In this document: positions 18,428 through 27,402 of the stretch, piece by piece
Numbering within the stretch: the stretch's first letter is position 1
Layout: each line of letters starts with the position of its first letter
From: Lactobacillus kullabergensis
GTDB lineage: Bacteria > Bacillota > Bacilli > Lactobacillales > Lactobacillaceae
Direction: 5' to 3'
Length of the DNA: 64,000 nt
Assembly (NCBI RefSeq): GCF_000967195.1
Contig: NZ_KQ033871.1
Coordinates: forward strand, 1,487,312 to 1,551,311
The notes under the pieces: generated by a model
Databases searched by the model: none
The model's input: only the letters and a program-made list of their open reading frames with translations
Told to the model about the DNA's origin: nothing
Program-made: the position numbers and the translations under genes

Positions 18428-19519
18428 TTACTTAACGCTATTTGCTTTAGTTATCAAAACATCTTTTGTATTCGGATAATTCCTAACATTAAGGTCCTTA
18501 CCCTGACCAGTATAAAGTAAATAAGCAAATAATTGCAACGGTATACAATATTCTAACGGGCAGAAATCTGCATCATTCAAAAATGATCCTTTTAATACAT
18601 GATTAGAGGATATTCCTTCTTGTGAACCAATAGAATATGCATGATCAGTTTGTTCATTCAAGGCTTTGAAAAGCTTATTAGCTCTTTCATAGCCATAATT
18701 TACTGGTGCAACAATAATAGTATATGTTTCTTTATGCATTGAAGCAATAGGACCGTGTAAAAATTCTTCTACTTCAAAAGGTTGGAAATAATCTCTAACG
18801 GTTTCCAGAGATTTTAATGCACCTTCCATTATTGTGCCTTTATTATTACCATAACCCAATAAGTAACCGTGATGGCAGTTTTTCAAATCAGCTGAGTTTT
18901 CTTCAAACCAATTCTTACTTTCTTTGATAATTTCATTCAAGTTATTAACTGTTTTTTCTAGACGGTCAATATATTCATCAAATTCTTTAGTGGTCAATTG
19001 GCCCGCCCTTTTAGCCGCTTCTAGTGCAATTAAATAAAAGGTAAGAATAGATGCACTATAGCCTTTTGTTTTAGGGCCAACGTGCTCAAAGCCGCAGGCC
19101 AAAACAATTTTGTTTTGCGCTACCTGTGAACAAGAATTATCCCGATCTTCAGTAATCACAAAATTATCACAATTTAGGCTGTTTGCTCTGTTTAAAGCTG
19201 CAATTGTGTTAGTGCTTTCCCCCTCTTGGGTAATAGCTATGACTAGATCAGCACTCGTTGCCAACTGTTCATAATGAGCAAAATTATATGAGTTAACTGG
19301 AATTATGTGCTTTTTCAAGATTTTTTCCATAAAAGGCTGAGCTGTAATGCAAGAATTGAAAGATGTACCTGAGCCAACCAAATAAATATTGTGGTATTTA
19401 TTCGTATTATCTGCAAAAGTTTGTGCAAAATTGTTATACAATTGTTCTCTATTGGCAATCATTTTTTTAAGAGTATCTTCTGTTTCATCAATATAATCAA
19501 TCATTGACCAAGTTTTCAT
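18428..19519 (-). CDS. SIS-domain sugar-phosphate isomerase/deglycase (operon A)
   Basis: 363 residues with two SIS domains, like the isomerase half of GlmS without the glutaminase. The first SIS loop is LVGSGTSFNSC, followed by ITQEGEST, and the HGP motif of the second domain is in VEEFLHGPIASMHKET. The C-terminal NVRNYPNTKDVLITKANSVK resembles GlmS-like tails. In PTS operons such proteins isomerise, deaminate or deglycate the phosphorylated amino sugar or fructosamine delivered by the permease. GfrE- and AgaS-type functions are both open. It lies between IID and the GntR gene. Confidence 0.8.
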   Translation of the reverse strand: MKTWSMIDYIDETEDTLKKMIANREQLYNNFAQTFADNTNKYHNIYLVGSGTSFNSCITAQPFMEKILKKHIIPVNSYNFAHYEQLATSADLVIAITQEGESTNTIAALNRANSLNCDNFVITEDRDNSCSQVAQNKIVLACGFEHVGPKTKGYSASILTFYLIALEAAKRAGQLTTKEFDEYIDRLEKTVNNLNEIIKESKNWFEENSADLKNCHHGYLLGYGNNKGTIMEGALKSLETVRDYFQPFEVEEFLHGPIASMHKETYTIIVAPVNYGYERANKLFKALNEQTDHAYSIGSQEGISSNHVLKGSFLNDADFCPLEYCIPLQLFAYLLYTGQGKDLNVRNYPNTKDVLITKANSVK

Positions 19520-19554
19520 TATTAATTATCCCTTTCTCTGTTTAATAGCGAGTT

Positions 19555-20388
19555 TTACTTAAAAATCCCGAAATATTTAAAAATTATTCCAAAGGCGAAG
19601 CAGCCGATCATAATCCAAGAAGTTTTAACGTGCTTCTTTTGTAGTAACCAGTATATGAAGAATGTAACTGCTAACGGCAACAAATCTGGACATATTTGAT
19701 CAACAATACTTTGTAGATTCAAAACCGTTTTACCTGATTTAAAGACATAAGCAAACTTGATATTAACCATTGAAGCTATCATGCCGCCAATTACAGTCAA
19801 TCCCATGACAGAAGCAGCATTAGTTGCTTTTTGGAAACCACTACCACTAGATAGAGAATCAATTGCTTTAGTTCCCAGATCATAACCAAGAAACAAACCA
19901 TAATACCTGGTCAAAAAATGAGGAATATTGTATAAAATCAAAAATAATATTGGTCCCAGGATATTTCCTTTTAAAGCTAAAGTAGTACCGACACCGGCAG
20001 CAATAACTCTAAATGTTCCCCAGAAAAATGTGTCTCCAATTCCTGCCATTGGCCCCATCAAGGCAACTTTAATATTGTTAATAGTTGAGATGAAAAAGTT
20101 GGAATTAGTAGCTGCCTCTTCCTCCATTGAAGCAGTAATTCCCAGTATAAAAGGTGACATAGCATAAGTGGTATTGTACACTTCGGATTCTCGGGTCAAA
20201 GCTTTACTCAAATCCTTTTTATCAGGATAGAGCTTTTTTAGCACAGGAATAATTGAATATGCGAATCCAGGTGCCTGCATTCGGTCCATACTATAACAAG
20301 CTGGTAACAAGAACGCGCGCCAAAAAACTGACATTAAGTCTTTTCTAGTTAGCTTTTTCCCTTTAAACATTTCTTCTTTAGATTTCAT
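19555..20388 (-). CDS. PTS mannose/fructose/sorbose family IID (operon A)
   Basis: Membrane subunit of the permease, about 277 residues from the ATG at 20388, which overlaps the IIC end by 11 bases. The longer frame to 20415 would overlap further. Family hallmarks: LTRKDLMSVFWRAFLLP near the N-terminus, the acidic EEEAATN segment, ALMGPMAGIGDTFFWGTFRVI, and three to four C-terminal helices ending in KYFGIFK. It works with the IIC and IIB upstream. Confidence 0.93.
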   Translation of the reverse strand: MKSKEEMFKGKKLTRKDLMSVFWRAFLLPACYSMDRMQAPGFAYSIIPVLKKLYPDKKDLSKALTRESEVYNTTYAMSPFILGITASMEEEAATNSNFFISTINNIKVALMGPMAGIGDTFFWGTFRVIAAGVGTTLALKGNILGPILFLILYNIPHFLTRYYGLFLGYDLGTKAIDSLSSGSGFQKATNAASVMGLTVIGGMIASMVNIKFAYVFKSGKTVLNLQSIVDQICPDLLPLAVTFFIYWLLQKKHVKTSWIMIGCFAFGIIFKYFGIFK

Positions 20389-21139
20389 TGTCTTCTGTCT
20401 TCCCTTCGACTCCACTGCTGTTAGATAATAATATTAATGCTGCAATTACCGCACCAACCATTGCGACTCCAATGTTAGTAAGCTTAAAGAATGCTACCAA
20501 GATGAAACCCAAAAATAGGTATGGAGCAAATTTTTTGGTAAATGTCAGTTGCATAAGCAATGCAAAACCTAATGCTGGTAAAATACCTGCTGCTAAGGCA
20601 AAACCACCGGTAAGCCAATCTGGAATAAATTTCACCAGAGATTTAAATACTGGTGCACCTAAAAGCATAGCTACCAAAGCGATCAAGAATGGGAAAATAA
20701 AATAGTTAAATAATCCCAGCCATTGATTTCTTTCCATCGTTTTAGTATCGCCTCTGCCAGCAGCTTCTAATGACTTTTGACTTAAAATTTGATTTAAAGG
20801 CACATAGGTGATGTATTTTGTTGCCATTGCAAATGCAGCAATTGGCATTACCAAAGCAAGTGCAAGTTTAGGGTCAGTATGCGATTGCAATACTAGTGCA
20901 GTGCTAAGTGCACCACCCAAAATAACATCAGGTGGTGCGGCATTGGCTCCAATTCCTACAACACCCATTGAAAGAAGTTCAATTTGAGCTCCCAAAATTA
21001 ACCCTGTTTTAACATCTCCATAAACTAGCCCCACCAGCGTACAAATTACAAGTGGTCTTTCCATCATGGTCATACCGAAAAGTCTTTCATCAATATGTCC
21101 AATTCCTGCAATTAACGCAACCAAGAATGACTGAATCAT
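20378..21139 (-). CDS. PTS mannose/fructose/sorbose family IIC (operon A)
   Basis: 253-residue channel subunit with about seven hydrophobic segments. The signature block RPLVICTLVGLVYGDVKTG, then GAQIELLSMGVVGIGANAAPPD, is clear. The C-terminal tail is acidic and runs into the IID start. Mannose-family IIC/IID pairs form the membrane complex that receives phosphate from IIB. Confidence 0.93.
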   Translation of the reverse strand: MIQSFLVALIAGIGHIDERLFGMTMMERPLVICTLVGLVYGDVKTGLILGAQIELLSMGVVGIGANAAPPDVILGGALSTALVLQSHTDPKLALALVMPIAAFAMATKYITYVPLNQILSQKSLEAAGRGDTKTMERNQWLGLFNYFIFPFLIALVAMLLGAPVFKSLVKFIPDWLTGGFALAAGILPALGFALLMQLTFTKKFAPYLFLGFILVAFFKLTNIGVAMVGAVIAALILLSNSSGVEGKTEDNEI

Positions 21140-21167
21140 AGTCTTCCCTCTTTCTTTTCAAACATAA

Positions 21168-21653
21168 CTATTGTTTATCAGTAATACTTTTAAAAGTATC
21201 TGACAAATCTTCAAATTTATGGTTAGGCGTAGGTTGCATACCGACCTTTATTCCTTTAGCCATAATCCTTTCAAATGAACCAATATCCTCCAATGTTAAA
21301 TTTAAATTATCACGAATCATTGGTGCATTTTTTCTTATTCCACCAATAGTAATCTTTTCAACCCCACTTACTTGATCACAAATTTTTTCAGCATCGAAGG
21401 GATTATTAGTTAAAACCATCACGCGATAAGAACTATTTTGCGGATTATTTAAAAATTCAATAGCGCCATCAATTGTTCTAAAACCGATTTTGGTACTCGT
21501 TGGCACAGCCAATTTCATAGTACTCCGACGAATTTTATCGTTAAAAACCGCGTCATTCGCTACTAAAACTACATTTGCTTGTACTCTTGGAATCCAAGTC
21601 ATGACAACTTGGCCATGTACGAGTCGATCATCCATATGCATTGCTACAATCAA
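21168..21653 (-). CDS. PTS mannose/fructose/sorbose family IIB (operon A)
   Basis: 161-residue cytoplasmic phosphocarrier. The active histidine is His13 in DDRLVHGQVVMTW. It is the first gene of operon A, with GGAGG upstream of the ATG and a promoter overlapping a 24-bp palindrome. No IIA gene accompanies this operon, so the phosphoryl donor must come from elsewhere, most simply the IIA of operon B about 4 kb upstream. Confidence 0.93.
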   Translation of the reverse strand: MIVAMHMDDRLVHGQVVMTWIPRVQANVVLVANDAVFNDKIRRSTMKLAVPTSTKIGFRTIDGAIEFLNNPQNSSYRVMVLTNNPFDAEKICDQVSGVEKITIGGIRKNAPMIRDNLNLTLEDIGSFERIMAKGIKVGMQPTPNHKFEDLSDTFKSITDKQ

Positions 21654-21675
21654 AATAATATCCTCCTGTCTATAA

Positions 21676-21722
21676 ATAATACGTTTTAAAACATATTATA
21701 CATATTTTAAATATTTTTACAA
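21676..21722 (-). promoter_or_regulatory. Operon A promoter with overlapping palindromic operator
   Basis: Minus strand: TTGTAA, a 16-base spacer and TATAAT (21695-21700). A 24-base near-perfect palindrome (21676-21699; arms ATAATAYGTTTT and AAAACRTATTAT) overlaps the -10 box and start region, well placed for repression, probably by the GntR protein encoded last in the operon. Confidence 0.7.
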
Positions 21723-21754
21723 TATTTTATTAATAACTATTTAATTTTAAGCCA

Positions 21755-21792
21755 TAAAAACCCTCTAGATTGTACAGATTTCATCTAGAGGG
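21755..21792 (-). terminator. Terminator of operon B
   Basis: CCCTCTAGAT and ATCTAGAGGG form a perfect 10-bp stem around a 12-base loop. On the minus strand it is followed by TTTTTATGG. It separates operon B from operon A. Confidence 0.88.
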
Positions 21793-21868
21793 CTGTCTAA
21801 TAACAATATTTATTTTAATTGGTTGATGTTTACTTCATTAAAGATATAACAGAACAAAATTTACAGAT

Positions 21869-22735
21869 CTATTTAGTTATTTTGATTCCATGCCCAAATG
21901 ATCCCTTTTGTCTAATCGTTTTAGCAGCAGCTAGAGCAGCTTTAGTTAGGCTCTCATTTATATCTTCTTCCGAGATGTTTTTTAAGTCTTTAGCTTTAGC
22001 GAGCAAATAGACCACGAGGTTAGCAAAAAATGTATCCCCAGCACCCATAGTATCAATGGGTTCAGGATCATACTGAACTTGGCCAACATACTTTTTCCTT
22101 TGATTACAGTCAAACAACAAAGGTGGCTCACCGCCATTTGTAAATAAGACAAAAACAGTATTAAGTCTCATGCACTGCGTTAATATTCTTTCCATATCAT
22201 CAGCTTTTGCTTCCGACAAAGAAAATTGCGCAATATCGACATTTTTGGCTACCTGATTTAAATACTCAGTAGTATGATATTTAGCCATTTCAGAAAAATC
22301 ATAAGCAATTAGGATACCTCTTTGGTGGAGTTTAGCAATAGCATTTTCAGAATTTGCATGGCATGCACTATATACCACCAGCGCTGAATCCAGAATTTTC
22401 ATTAAATCGGGTTCATCTAGTGATGGCAACTGCCTGGCTCCTCTTATACTGTCAATAAATTGACGATCTCCATCCACAATGTTTACAAAAGTCTTTTCGG
22501 TTTTAGCATTAATTCGGTTGCAAAATGATGTGTTTACGTTTTCATCTTTTAAACTATTTAAGATTAATTCCCCATCATCATCTTTTGCTAGACTACCAAC
22601 ATAATATGAATCAACAAGTTGCTTTGGTGCAAAAACAGAAAAGTTAACTGCATTGCCCCCAGGATATTTTACATTTTGGTTTTGATAGTAATCTACTACA
22701 TTATCTCCTAAACCAACAACATGTTCCTTTGACAT
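21869..22735 (-). CDS. frlD: PfkB family sugar kinase, FrlD-like (fructoselysine 6-kinase type)
   Basis: 288-residue ribokinase-fold kinase. The N-terminus GLGDNVVDYYQNQNVKYPGG followed by NAVNFSV matches the fructoselysine 6-kinase FrlD pattern (GDNxVDxY...GGNAVN) closely. AYDFSEM resembles the FrlD AFDFSDK segment, and the ATP/catalytic motif IDTMGAGDTFFA with base Asp is intact. FrlD phosphorylates fructoselysine at C6 before cleavage by FrlB. It is the last gene of operon B, 17 bases after a FrlB-like gene. A kinase beside a phosphorylating PTS is unusual and suggests that some substrate enters unphosphorylated. The exact fructosamine is not known. Confidence 0.72.
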   Translation of the reverse strand: MSKEHVVGLGDNVVDYYQNQNVKYPGGNAVNFSVFAPKQLVDSYYVGSLAKDDDGELILNSLKDENVNTSFCNRINAKTEKTFVNIVDGDRQFIDSIRGARQLPSLDEPDLMKILDSALVVYSACHANSENAIAKLHQRGILIAYDFSEMAKYHTTEYLNQVAKNVDIAQFSLSEAKADDMERILTQCMRLNTVFVLFTNGGEPPLLFDCNQRKKYVGQVQYDPEPIDTMGAGDTFFANLVVYLLAKAKDLKNISEEDINESLTKAALAAAKTIRQKGSFGHGIKITK

Positions 22736-22752
22736 CTTAAACAGCTCACTAT

Positions 22753-23751
22753 CTAATAATCTACTACACGATAATAGCGACGTTTAGTTAAAGGATGATC
22801 TCTAATATCTTCCAAATGTAAACTCACTCTGCGTAAAGCGGCCCACATTACTGATGGTTCAACTATTGGTCTAAATTTCGTTGAAATATGGGATAAAGTA
22901 AATTCTTTCATATCAAACTTGGTGAATTGGTCTGTATATTTAGTAGCAAAGTTAGCCACTCGCTCATCTAACGGTCTCGTCGCTCCTTCTGATTCAAGCA
23001 GTACCACTGGAACATCCTTCTCAACCAATTCAAATGTACCATGGAAAAATTCAGGTGAACTAACTGATTTTGTTCTAAGCCATTGTGATTCTTCTAACAC
23101 ACACATTGAATAACTATAAGTCGTTCCCCACAGATCACCAGAACCAACCCAAATTTGATAGTCGGCATTTTGATATTTTTCTGCAAATTCTTTTGCCTTA
23201 CTGTCAACCTCTTGGGCAACAATGTTCATGTCTCCTGGCAATGATTTAAGTTCATCAGCAAATTGTTCATAGTCATTAAATTCATTATTCACTTGCATAA
23301 TTTTGCCAATCAAGAAATAAAAAGCTAATTCCTGAGGATGGTAGCCAAAAGTATTAACGGCATAAGTTGAGTGATGTGCTAGTGGCGTATTATCTTTGTT
23401 AACAATTGAAATAGTTCGTATACCCAATTGTTCCATCTTTTTAGCCAAAGCAACAGTTTCCTTAGTATCACCAGATTTAGAAAGTAGAATAACTATACTA
23501 TTTTTATTTAGCTTCTTACTTCCTACAGCTAAAAAGTCCGCAGCTGTCAGCAAATAGCTGGGAATTGATGACTTACTTTCCATCCAATAATTAAATGGCT
23601 GCATCACAGCGTTTGAACCACCAGAGGCAGTGAAAAATATATTACTAATTCCTTCTTTTTGCACTTTCAGAGCAATTTGTTCAATATCGGCCCGTAAGCT
23701 ATATGCCTTTTCCCCTTCAGTTACAAACTTTTCAGCGTCAAACTTTAACAT
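22753..23751 (-). CDS. frlB: SIS-domain fructosamine-6-phosphate deglycase, FrlB-like
   Basis: 332 residues from the ATG at 23751, chosen because AAAGGA lies upstream; the longer frame to 23883 runs into the IID gene. Two SIS domains: IFFTASGGSNAVMQPF and VILLSKSGDTKET in the first, and FFHGTFELVEKDVPVVLLE in the second. The tail HPLTKRRYYRVVDY matches the ERRYY...VEY end of E. coli FrlB. FrlB/GfrF enzymes split fructosamine 6-phosphates into glucose 6-phosphate and the amine. The adjacent FrlD-like kinase supports this. The natural amine partner is not known. Confidence 0.78.
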   Translation of the reverse strand: MLKFDAEKFVTEGEKAYSLRADIEQIALKVQKEGISNIFFTASGGSNAVMQPFNYWMESKSSIPSYLLTAADFLAVGSKKLNKNSIVILLSKSGDTKETVALAKKMEQLGIRTISIVNKDNTPLAHHSTYAVNTFGYHPQELAFYFLIGKIMQVNNEFNDYEQFADELKSLPGDMNIVAQEVDSKAKEFAEKYQNADYQIWVGSGDLWGTTYSYSMCVLEESQWLRTKSVSSPEFFHGTFELVEKDVPVVLLESEGATRPLDERVANFATKYTDQFTKFDMKEFTLSHISTKFRPIVEPSVMWAALRRVSLHLEDIRDHPLTKRRYYRVVDY

Positions 23752-23768
23752 TACAGTTTTCCTTTCTT

Positions 23769-24605
23769 CTATGCCTTTAAAATTCCTAAATAAGCCATTA
23801 AAATGCCGAATACAAAAATTCCGACCAGTATAGTAATTGTTGATACCTTTTTCTTTAATAACCAATAAATAAACAGCACACACGCAAGAGGCAACATATT
23901 CGGTAAAATACCGTTAATCATAGCATTCCATGTTTGGGCATCATTTCCTTGACCCAACTTACCTGCAACGGTGATTGTTACCATGCTTGCCGACATTCCA
24001 CCAATAACCATCAAACCAAGAATTGATGCACCATATGCAAATTTTTCAAGCAAGCCAGAAGACTCGGCACTCTTTAGCATTGATGCTCCTAAATCATATC
24101 CTTTGACTAAACCTATCCAGCGTACTAAAAGTGCGGGAACATTGTAGACTAACAAAAATAATATCGGACCTAAGATACTCCCTTTTAATGCAAAAGAAGT
24201 TCCTAAACCCGTGGCTAAAATTCTTAAAGTGCCCCAAAAGAATGAATCTCCGATTCCTGAAAGAGGTCCCATCAAAGCCGCTTTAACATTATTTATTGAT
24301 TCTGGATCAAAATTATCTGGATTTTTAGTATTTTCTTCTTCCATTGCTGTAGTAATTCCCATTACTAACGTAGAAAGTGGTGGTGAGCAATTGAAAAAAG
24401 CCATGTGCCTTTGAAGAGCCTCACTTCGTTGCTTTTTTTCTGGATATAACTTGTCTAGAACCTTATTCATAGCGTAGCTATAGCCCATATTTTGTTGTCT
24501 TTCAAAATTCCAAGAAGCTTCTAATGTGAGAGAACGCCAAAATATCCCTTTTAAATCTTTTCTAGTAATAGCTTTTGTAGCAGAATTAGAACTCATTATC
24601 ATCAT
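23769..24605 (-). CDS. PTS mannose/fructose/sorbose family IID (operon B)
   Basis: About 278 residues. RKDLKGIFWRSLTLEASWNF, the EEENTKN segment, ALMGPLSGIGDSFFWGTLRI and four C-terminal helices define IID. The start is one of three clustered ATGs (24605, 24602, 24596) behind AAGGAGGGG, all overlapping the IIC end. It belongs to the complete IIA-IIB-IIC-IID set of operon B. Confidence 0.93.
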   Translation of the reverse strand: MMIMSSNSATKAITRKDLKGIFWRSLTLEASWNFERQQNMGYSYAMNKVLDKLYPEKKQRSEALQRHMAFFNCSPPLSTLVMGITTAMEEENTKNPDNFDPESINNVKAALMGPLSGIGDSFFWGTLRILATGLGTSFALKGSILGPILFLLVYNVPALLVRWIGLVKGYDLGASMLKSAESSGLLEKFAYGASILGLMVIGGMSASMVTITVAGKLGQGNDAQTWNAMINGILPNMLPLACVLFIYWLLKKKVSTITILVGIFVFGILMAYLGILKA

Positions 24606-25374
24606 CCCCTCCTTGATTATTATTTAACTTATTAGCATCAATTTTATTTTCGAGATGCAATACGATGTACATTAGGCAGAACGCAAAGATAGAAATTCCC
24701 AAAATTGGTATTTTTAAATAACTGTACAATGCAAAACCAAGTACAAAGTAAATTGCCACATTTTTCTTTAAAATCATTTCCAATAATAAAGCAAAACCTA
24801 GTGCTGGCATTATTCCAGCTGCAACGTTTATACCATTTTGAACAAAATCAGGGATCATATTGAGCAACTTTGTCATTACTGGGCCACCTAAGTAAAAAGC
24901 AAGTCCGACAAAAACCGCTCTCGGTATACATTTGACTGTGATAAACCCATACATGTTCATTCTGCTCAGATGTCTACTATCACCTTGTTCAGCATATTTA
25001 TCACCCTTCTTCAAGAATATAGGTAAAATTACAATCGTTAATAAATTGTCAATAATCAAATACAGTGCAGCAACCGGAAAGGCTAAAGTAATAGCAAAAC
25101 CAGCTCCCTTGCCTGTTGATATTGCAAAGGCTGTGCCCAAAACTCCTCCAGCAGGAACATCTGGTGGTCTGGAAGCACCAATAGTAATTGCACCCATAAA
25201 TGCCAGTTCAATAGTTGCACCCATTATGATTCCAGTCTTTAAATCGCCCAGAACTAATCCGGTTAGTGCTCCGGTAACAAGTGGTCTAGACAAGTTACTA
25301 GTTCCAGTTAACCAGTCGGCTGGAGCAAGAGCTGTAATTAAGGCTAGCAAAATTGATTGAGTCAATGTGTTCAT
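24586..25374 (-). CDS. PTS mannose/fructose/sorbose family IIC (operon B)
   Basis: 262-residue polytopic channel subunit. SRPLVTGALTGLVLGDLKTG and GATIELAFMGAITIGASRPPD are the family signature. The acidic Asp/Asn-rich tail overlaps the IID start and supplies its ribosome binding site. Confidence 0.93.
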   Translation of the reverse strand: MNTLTQSILLALITALAPADWLTGTSNLSRPLVTGALTGLVLGDLKTGIIMGATIELAFMGAITIGASRPPDVPAGGVLGTAFAISTGKGAGFAITLAFPVAALYLIIDNLLTIVILPIFLKKGDKYAEQGDSRHLSRMNMYGFITVKCIPRAVFVGLAFYLGGPVMTKLLNMIPDFVQNGINVAAGIMPALGFALLLEMILKKNVAIYFVLGFALYSYLKIPILGISIFAFCLMYIVLHLENKIDANKLNNNQGGDDDNEF

Positions 25375-25397
25375 TTTTCAAACCTCCTTCTTAGTAT

Positions 25398-25868
25398 TTA
25401 TAATCGTTTAATCAAATCTATTTTTTTATCTGTTGGTACCATTTGGGCAAATATTTCCATGTTTTTTTGTGCTAATTGTTTGAGATCAGATATATCTTTA
25501 TCATTTAAAAACACTGAAGAAGTTATTTGGACAGAACCAGAAGTTTTACTAGTCCCACCTACATTAAGTTCCTTTATTTGTGGGCAACCGTTTAACAATT
25601 GGTAAGCATCATTAACCGTTTTTAAAACGATGAAAAGACGATATTTATCAGTAACACCTGAATTTATTTGCTTAACAGAATCAGCAATAGTTTTAACTAC
25701 GACTTTTACACCTTGTGGTGCTGCTAATTTTAATGCAGTCATTTGCATATCATTATTTGCAGCTGCATCGTTTGCAACCAAAATACAATTAGCGCCAATA
25801 GCAGAAATCCAAGAAAATGCAACTTGCCCGTGAACAAGTCTATGGTCTACCCTTGTCCCAATAATCAT
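25398..25868 (-). CDS. PTS mannose/fructose/sorbose family IIB (operon B)
   Basis: 156 residues. The phosphorylated histidine is His13 in VDHRLVHGQVAFSW. It follows the IIA gene by 18 bases. It passes phosphate from IIA to the sugar on the IIC/IID complex. Confidence 0.93.
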   Translation of the reverse strand: MIIGTRVDHRLVHGQVAFSWISAIGANCILVANDAAANNDMQMTALKLAAPQGVKVVVKTIADSVKQINSGVTDKYRLFIVLKTVNDAYQLLNGCPQIKELNVGGTSKTSGSVQITSSVFLNDKDISDLKQLAQKNMEIFAQMVPTDKKIDLIKRL

Positions 25869-25886
25869 TGTTTTCTACTTCCTTTT

Positions 25887-26315
25887 TTAAAATTCATCTC
25901 GTTTAATATCCAAATTAAGTTCATTACAAAATTTAACGCTGTCTTTTGCGCTTTTGATTGATCTTTTTATAATTTTATTGATATTATCTTGAGACTTTTG
26001 TTCTATTTTTAAAACTAATTCAATAATTAAAGGCAAAGATAAACCAGCAATTAAATAAAGATTGCCCTCTTTATTCAAATACTTCATCCAATTATTATTA
26101 ACGCTGCCACCAAAGATATCGGTACATACGATAATAGTTTGCCCACGATTTTGATTTAAGTAATCTACAATCTTCTTTTCAATATCATCATTGCCATCTA
26201 CATACGCATTGATGTAATCGAGAAATTTTACATCACCAACTATCATCTTGGCCGACTGAACAACGCCTTGTGCCATTGTCCCATGACTCATGCATAAAAT
26301 TTTCATTTTTACCAT
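25887..26315 (-). CDS. PTS mannose/fructose family IIA (operon B)
   Basis: 142-residue soluble IIA. The active histidine is in the MSHG motif (His11), followed by the IIA-Man core with IIVCTDIFGGSVNN. It is the only IIA within the 17.7-29.6 kb cluster, although three IIB-IIC-IID sets are present, so it may serve operons A and C as well as B. GAGGAG lies close upstream of the ATG. Confidence 0.92.
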   Translation of the reverse strand: MVKMKILCMSHGTMAQGVVQSAKMIVGDVKFLDYINAYVDGNDDIEKKIVDYLNQNRGQTIIVCTDIFGGSVNNNWMKYLNKEGNLYLIAGLSLPLIIELVLKIEQKSQDNINKIIKRSIKSAKDSVKFCNELNLDIKRDEF

Positions 26316-26372
26316 CGGCTCCTCACTAGATCTTTATTAATTGACTAACTAAAAACTGAGGTTTTAATCAAA

Positions 26373-27386
26373 TTAATAAGGGATTCTCTTGTAATACCTA
26401 CGAACAGTCAGAGGATGCTTTCTTTGATCTGAAAGATATGCACTAACTCTTTCCAAAATTGTAGCTAATACGATTGGAGAGATAATCTTTCTCGTTTCAT
26501 TTGAAATATCCATCTGATAGTCTTTCGTATCAATCACAGTAATGGTATCTGTAACTTCAGGTAAGAAATGACGAACACGATCTACAATTGGTCTTGAAAA
26601 ATCTTCTCCTTCAAAGACAATGACACTAACTCCCTTTTCAACTAATTCTAATGTTCCATGGAAAAAGTCTGCAGCTTGTACGGGTCTGGTTTTTATCCAC
26701 TGCATTTCTTCTAAAATACACATACCGTAATAATATGCTTCAGTAAATGAGTCACCTGCACCTGTAATAATATGGTACGGAGTATCTTGAAATTTCTGAG
26801 CAAATTCTTTCGCCATAGGTTCTGCCTGTTGTTTTACTTTTAATAATTCTCCAGGCAATTTGGCAAAATCTTGGAAATAAGAATCATATTTTTCAGTTGT
26901 TATTTCACCCTTTTTTAACATTACGCGCAGAACTATCATCAAGCCCTGTAAATAATAACTTTCAGAACTTGTATCATCTAAAACATCATTATAGACAGTG
27001 TAGGTTGCCTCTTTTTCAAGTGGTGTGTTTGGACTGCCAACAAGTGCCAAAGTTTTAACATGTTTCTTATTGCAAAAATCAACTAGTTCCAATGTTTCTT
27101 TAGTTGTTCCCGATAATGAGGGTATAACAACTAATGATTTGCTTGAAAAAGTTTTATTGGGAGATGCAATGAATTCAGCTGCTAAGACCCGCTGAAATGG
27201 GAAAGCACTTCTAGTCCTTGCAAATTCGATGGTAGAGTCAAACAAAATTCCTACACCACCTGAACCGATGAAGAAGATATTATCAATTTCAGGTAGCAAT
27301 TCATCAATAACAGTATTGATATTATCCTTCTGGTTCACTGCCCCTGTTTGAGTCTTCAAAAATCTGTTTTTATCAAAGTTAAACAT
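26373..27386 (-). CDS. SIS-domain deglycase, FrlB/GfrF-like (first gene of operon B)
   Basis: 337 residues, paralogous in layout to the SIS protein at 22753: IFFIGSGGVGILFDS and VVIPSLSGTTKET in the first SIS domain, FFHGTLELVEKGVSVIVFE in the second, and a tail HPLTVRRYYKRIPY that again matches the FrlB C-terminus. Two deglycases in one operon recall the Salmonella gfr system, where GfrE and GfrF handle glucoselysine and fructoselysine phosphates. Here both copies look FrlB/GfrF-like, so they may differ in the amine or linkage recognised. AGGAGG precedes the ATG. Confidence 0.78.
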   Translation of the reverse strand: MFNFDKNRFLKTQTGAVNQKDNINTVIDELLPEIDNIFFIGSGGVGILFDSTIEFARTRSAFPFQRVLAAEFIASPNKTFSSKSLVVIPSLSGTTKETLELVDFCNKKHVKTLALVGSPNTPLEKEATYTVYNDVLDDTSSESYYLQGLMIVLRVMLKKGEITTEKYDSYFQDFAKLPGELLKVKQQAEPMAKEFAQKFQDTPYHIITGAGDSFTEAYYYGMCILEEMQWIKTRPVQAADFFHGTLELVEKGVSVIVFEGEDFSRPIVDRVRHFLPEVTDTITVIDTKDYQMDISNETRKIISPIVLATILERVSAYLSDQRKHPLTVRRYYKRIPY

Positions 27387-27402
27387 TTTATTCCTCCTAA
27401 AA

